DNA of 8,972 nt from Promethearchaeota archaeon. Its GTDB lineage: Archaea; Asgardarchaeota; Lokiarchaeia; Sigynarchaeales; SOKP01. Every line of letters starts with the position of its first letter. The first letter of the stretch is position 1. The translations under genes were made by a program, and so were the position numbers. The notes beneath the pieces were generated by a model. It was not told where the DNA came from and searched no databases. It was given only the letters and a program-made list of their open reading frames with translations. Positions 6,193-8,972 of the stretch are shown one piece after another. The stretch is from positions 1 through 8,972 of the forward strand of contig WJIN01000107.1 of assembly GCA_014730295.1 (NCBI GenBank), given 5' to 3'.

Positions 6193-7824
6193 ATGTCCAA
6201 TGTATATAAAAGTGATTTTTTCTTTAATGTAGGTATCGATTCAATGGGTTTCTATGCACCTAAGTATTGCGTAGACTTAAAGGAATTAGCTGAAGTCCGA
6301 AACGTTGATCCCAATAAATATTTGAAAGGACTCTTAACTAAGGAAATGCGCATACCTGGACCTGGTGAAGATGTTGTAAGTATGGCTGTTAAGGCCGGAC
6401 AAAACGCCTTGGTCAAAGGAAATATCAATCCCAAGGAAATAGATGCAATTTTTTTGGGTACAGAAACAGTGACTTATGCTGTAAAGTCTGTTTCAAATAT
6501 TCTATCAGAGATATTGGATATCTCACTTAATTGTGTCACTCAAGATGTTTATAACGCATGTGCGGGTGCTACTCTAGCCGTATTAAATGCTGTAGGAATG
6601 ATTAATAATGGCATAATCAATAAAGCTCTAATTATTGGTGCTGATATATGTAGTTATAAATTAAAAAGTCCTGGAGAACCTACTCAAGGAGCGGCTGCTG
6701 CTGCCCTCGTAATCTCAAAAAATCCTAGAATTGCTAAATTCGGGAGAAGATTTGGTAAATATTCTGCAAATATATATGACTTTTATAGATTACCTCATGA
6801 AGAATATCCGGTAGTATTTGGAAAATTTTCGATTGAATCATATCTTAGATTTCAATTAGGCGCATTTGATGATTTTTTCAAGGAGGAACCCCCCATTTTA
6901 CCTGATTATCTGGCGTTCCATTCACCTTTCGCGAAATTACCTCTTAAAAATATACAGAATCTTTTGAAGAAAAAATGGAATATCATGAAAAGAATATTGC
7001 TCGAAAATGGAACTTCCCGCTCTGCTTCTGTTAGGGTACAGAAAGAAGCAACTGAAAATTTAGTTAAAATAGTTAATAATGTGGTAGATGCGATTAAAGA
7101 CGAGGAGAATATTTCAAATCCAGAACTAGTTAAGGAGCAATTAATTCACACTATCAGGCAAAGAATGTTACCAACTCTAAATGTCCCGATTTCTATAGGA
7201 AACATGTATTCCGCCTCAATTTGGGGCCAATTGATTTATCTATTAGAATCTGTAGTTGATACTGATGATGTAATTTATTTTGGTTCCTATGGATCTGGAG
7301 CAACATGTATTTCGGGTATGCTAAAAGTATTACCCCAATGTAAGAAGATAACTAATAAAGGGCCAACCGTACATCAATATATCCAATATAAAGAACCTAG
7401 GTCGGTAGATGATTACGAACAACTAAGATTAGAAGGATACAGTCACAAAATTAAATATGCTTATATTGACCCACATCCAAAGAATGAAAATAATTTTATT
7501 AAGATGAATATTTGTGAGGAAGGATGTATCGTTTCTAAACTAGAAGGACTAAATTATTGTCCAGAGGGTCGAAACAATAAATATCAAAAAAATCTACCGA
7601 TGTTTGCCATTGTAAAATCCGAACCTATAGAAAACGCCGATGATGCGGATGTATATAGAAATGGTCTGGTAAGAGTTTCTGCTGATACGGAAAAAGGAGA
7701 GATTGTAGAATGTAATTTACTCCGCGCAGCTAAAAATGAATCAGCACATTGTATCCAAAATGGCTTTATCAATTGGTACCCTACGTATCAACCAACAAAA
7801 ATGATGAATTTCGATAAATTTTAA
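6193..7824 (+). CDS. Hydroxymethylglutaryl-CoA synthase, long form with C-terminal Cys extension (copy 2)
   Basis: Paralogue of the gene at 3284-4903, collinear along its whole length (543 residues) and expected to make HMG-CoA from acetyl-CoA and acetoacetyl-CoA. The catalytic residues are intact: E91 (FLGTET), C123 (VYNACAGA) and H243 (AFHSPFAKLP). GEPTQG (161-166) and GSYGSGA (364-370) are kept, so neither copy looks inactivated. The insert between H243 and GNMYSASIW is present but more diverged between copies (about 270-325). The C-terminal extension keeps C441-x3-C445-x10-C456-P and C520, aligning with C438, C442, C453 and C517 of copy 1, plus a shared GFINW-PTY motif near the end. C507 is found only here. 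The gene follows the B12 sensor after 166 bp with repeats and a TATA-like site, so it may be transcribed separately. It is convergent with fni. Confidence 0.9.
   Translation: MSNVYKSDFFFNVGIDSMGFYAPKYCVDLKELAEVRNVDPNKYLKGLLTKEMRIPGPGEDVVSMAVKAGQNALVKGNINPKEIDAIFLGTETVTYAVKSVSNILSEILDISLNCVTQDVYNACAGATLAVLNAVGMINNGIINKALIIGADICSYKLKSPGEPTQGAAAAALVISKNPRIAKFGRRFGKYSANIYDFYRLPHEEYPVVFGKFSIESYLRFQLGAFDDFFKEEPPILPDYLAFHSPFAKLPLKNIQNLLKKKWNIMKRILLENGTSRSASVRVQKEATENLVKIVNNVVDAIKDEENISNPELVKEQLIHTIRQRMLPTLNVPISIGNMYSASIWGQLIYLLESVVDTDDVIYFGSYGSGATCISGMLKVLPQCKKITNKGPTVHQYIQYKEPRSVDDYEQLRLEGYSHKIKYAYIDPHPKNENNFIKMNICEEGCIVSKLEGLNYCPEGRNNKYQKNLPMFAIVKSEPIENADDADVYRNGLVRVSADTEKGEIVECNLLRAAKNESAHCIQNGFINWYPTYQPTKMMNFDKF
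6649..6704 (+). repeat. 56-bp patch identical to the first HMG-CoA synthase gene (copy B)
   Basis: Perfect match to 3731-3786, covering the SYKLKSPGEPTQG coding stretch and the first alanine codons. Sequence identity breaks down at synonymous positions immediately on both sides, for example the ILE/GLY codons of ALIIGADI upstream and the alanine-leucine-valine codons downstream. Confidence 0.75.
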
Positions 7825-7851
7825 TTTTCTTTCTTTTGTATTTTCTTTTAG
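7825..7851 (+). terminator. T-rich termination region after the second HMG-CoA synthase gene
   Basis: Directly after the TAA at 7822-7824 come several T-runs in a pyrimidine-rich stretch (TTTTC, TTTC, TTTTG, TTTTC, TTTTAG). Archaeal RNA polymerase terminates at such T-tracts without needing a hairpin. It lies in the 106-bp space between convergent genes. For the minus-strand fni gene I see only a short T-run near 7914-7918. Confidence 0.5.
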
Positions 7852-7930
7852 GATAGGAATTATATATTAATCCATAATTCTTTATTAAAGCTTAATAAAT
7901 TTACAATTAATTTAAAAATCGTAAATTGAA

Positions 7931-8972
7931 TTATATCCCCTTCAAATTTATTTCTCGCCTTTCTAACCATTCTTTTAGAGCAGCATTAATTACGATAGGA
8001 ACATTTTTTAATTCTCCAATAGTTTTACTACCAGTAAGTAACATTGTTATTTTTAATTCATTCAACAATTTTTCGATAAAAGCTTCAATTGAACTCTCAC
8101 CATCTAATGCTGCCATAAGAAATGGTCTTGCTAAGGCGGCATAATCCGCTCCAATTCTTAAGGCCTTTGCGATATCTATGCCCGTTCTAATTCCTCCGCT
8201 CCCGATTATCTTGATATTAGGGTTCTTATAAACTCCAGATTTTACTTCAATAATACTTGCTGCAGTTGGAATTCCCCAATCCCAATACATCTTGCCCAAT
8301 TCCATTTTGGATTTCATTTGTTCTTTTTTAGCTCTATAATATTCTACAGCCACCCAACTGGTTCCGCCTAAACCAGATACATCAATGACTTCAATCCCAA
8401 TATCGGAAAAAATTTGAGCGGTTTCTTTGGATATCCCGCAACCAGTTTCTTTCATCACTATCGGAATTTTATATTCTTTTTTGAGTTTTTTTATATTTTC
8501 TATTGCTCCTGTAAAAATCTTATCGCCTTCCGGTTGTATAAGCTCTTGGATAACATTCAAATGTATAGCTAAAGCATCTGCCTTAATGTTGTCAACAACT
8601 TCTCTCACAAAATCAAAATTCTCGGAATTAGCGATTTGCGCAATACCAATATTGCCTACTATTGGAATATCTGGTGCTGCTTCCCTTACTGCGGAAAATG
8701 TAGGCTTCGTCTCTGGATGTCTTAGGATAACTCTCTGACTTCCAACCATCATCGGAATTCTGAATTTTTGCGCTACTTTTGCTAACGATACATTTATTTT
8801 TTTGGTAAGTTCCGTACCACCTGTCATTGCACCAATAATTATTGGAGCAGAAATCAACTTTCCTAAGAATTCAGAAGACACGACTAAATCCTCTAAATTT
8901 AATTCTGGTATTGCATCATGGACAAAATTAATGTGTTCAAGCCAAGTTGTTTTGTTACTTTCCACTTGTTCT
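7931..8972 (-). CDS. fni: Isopentenyl-diphosphate delta-isomerase type 2, N-terminus cut by window edge
   Basis: FMN- and NADPH-dependent isomerase interconverting IPP and DMAPP, the C5 units for isoprenoid lipids and carotenoids. Numbering from the GTG at 8965, visible motifs are APIIIGAMTGG (40-50), GSQR (75-78), the substrate/Mg motif HLNVIQELIQPEGD (135-148), KETGCGIS (172-179), SGLGGTSW (197-204) and the FMN-phosphate loop GSGGIRTGIDIAKAL (255-269) followed by ARPFL (279-283). The frame stays open through 8966-8972 (codons for Glu-Gln upstream of the GTG). The family normally has about 20 further residues with an RKxxH-type start before this point. The GTG is therefore an internal codon and the gene is partial. 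It ends 106 bp from, and convergent with, the second HMG-CoA synthase gene. It is functionally linked to the cluster because it feeds GGPP synthesis. Confidence 0.94.
   Translation of the reverse strand, partial: EQVESNKTTWLEHINFVHDAIPELNLEDLVVSSEFLGKLISAPIIIGAMTGGTELTKKINVSLAKVAQKFRIPMMVGSQRVILRHPETKPTFSAVREAAPDIPIVGNIGIAQIANSENFDFVREVVDNIKADALAIHLNVIQELIQPEGDKIFTGAIENIKKLKKEYKIPIVMKETGCGISKETAQIFSDIGIEVIDVSGLGGTSWVAVEYYRAKKEQMKSKMELGKMYWDWGIPTAASIIEVKSGVYKNPNIKIIGSGGIRTGIDIAKALRIGADYAALARPFLMAALDGESSIEAFIEKLLNELKITMLLTGSKTIGELKNVPIVINAALKEWLERREINLKGI

Noticed and set aside
7926..8738. Plus-strand open frames opposite fni (7926-8144 and 8427-8738)
   Set aside because: Antisense to a clearly conserved isomerase; the peptides are low in recognisable features and explained by the coding strand's codon pattern.
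1..8972. CRISPR arrays, insertion sequences, tRNA or rRNA genes
   Set aside because: No regularly spaced repeats, transposase-like frames, terminal repeats or tRNA-like cloverleaf sequences were seen in any spacer.

Overview
This AT-rich window (GC roughly one third by eye) is an isoprenoid and carotenoid gene island, most likely from an archaeon. The archaeal reading rests on a type 2 (FMN) isopentenyl-diphosphate isomerase, mevalonate-pathway genes, TATA-like boxes 28-32 nt upstream of several start codons (suggesting leaderless mRNAs), and a Shine-Dalgarno only before a downstream cistron. A low-GC Asgard-type lineage is my guess from the overall look of the proteins. I cannot prove the lineage from the sequence, and a bacterium such as a member of Bacteroidota is not fully excluded.

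Layout, left to right. On the minus strand, a crtB-crtI pair (phytoene synthase 1499-2344, then phytoene desaturase from 1494 running off the left edge, with a 4-nt gap) would make lycopene from geranylgeranyl diphosphate. Divergent from it, a beta-carotene hydroxylase (crtZ, about 2696-3199, plus strand) adds ring hydroxyls. Next on the plus strand come a long HMG-CoA synthase (3284-4903), a B12-binding protein (4968-6026) and a second, paralogous HMG-CoA synthase (6193-7824). Convergent to these, the IPP isomerase fni (7931 to the right edge, minus strand) closes the window. Its true N-terminus lies outside.

Together the genes cover the entry into the mevalonate pathway (two HMG-CoA synthases), the IPP/DMAPP balance (Fni) and the carotenoid branch (CrtB, CrtI, CrtZ). 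The middle of the mevalonate pathway, a prenyltransferase and a lycopene cyclase are not in the window.

The most interesting element is the B12-binding protein. It carries both hallmarks of the CarH-type light sensor (W-x9-E-H at 195-206 and D-x-H-x-x-G at 241-246) but has no MerR helix-turn-helix. Its N-terminus is instead a helical domain of about 140 residues. It sits between two HMG-CoA synthase paralogues in a carotenoid neighbourhood, which suggests a B12-dependent, possibly light-responsive, control of isoprenoid supply that does not work by classical CarH operator binding. Other points of note are the unusual C-terminal cysteine-containing extensions shared by both HMG-CoA synthases, a 56-bp perfectly identical patch between the two paralogues that looks like gene conversion, and several inverted repeats in the intergenic regions.
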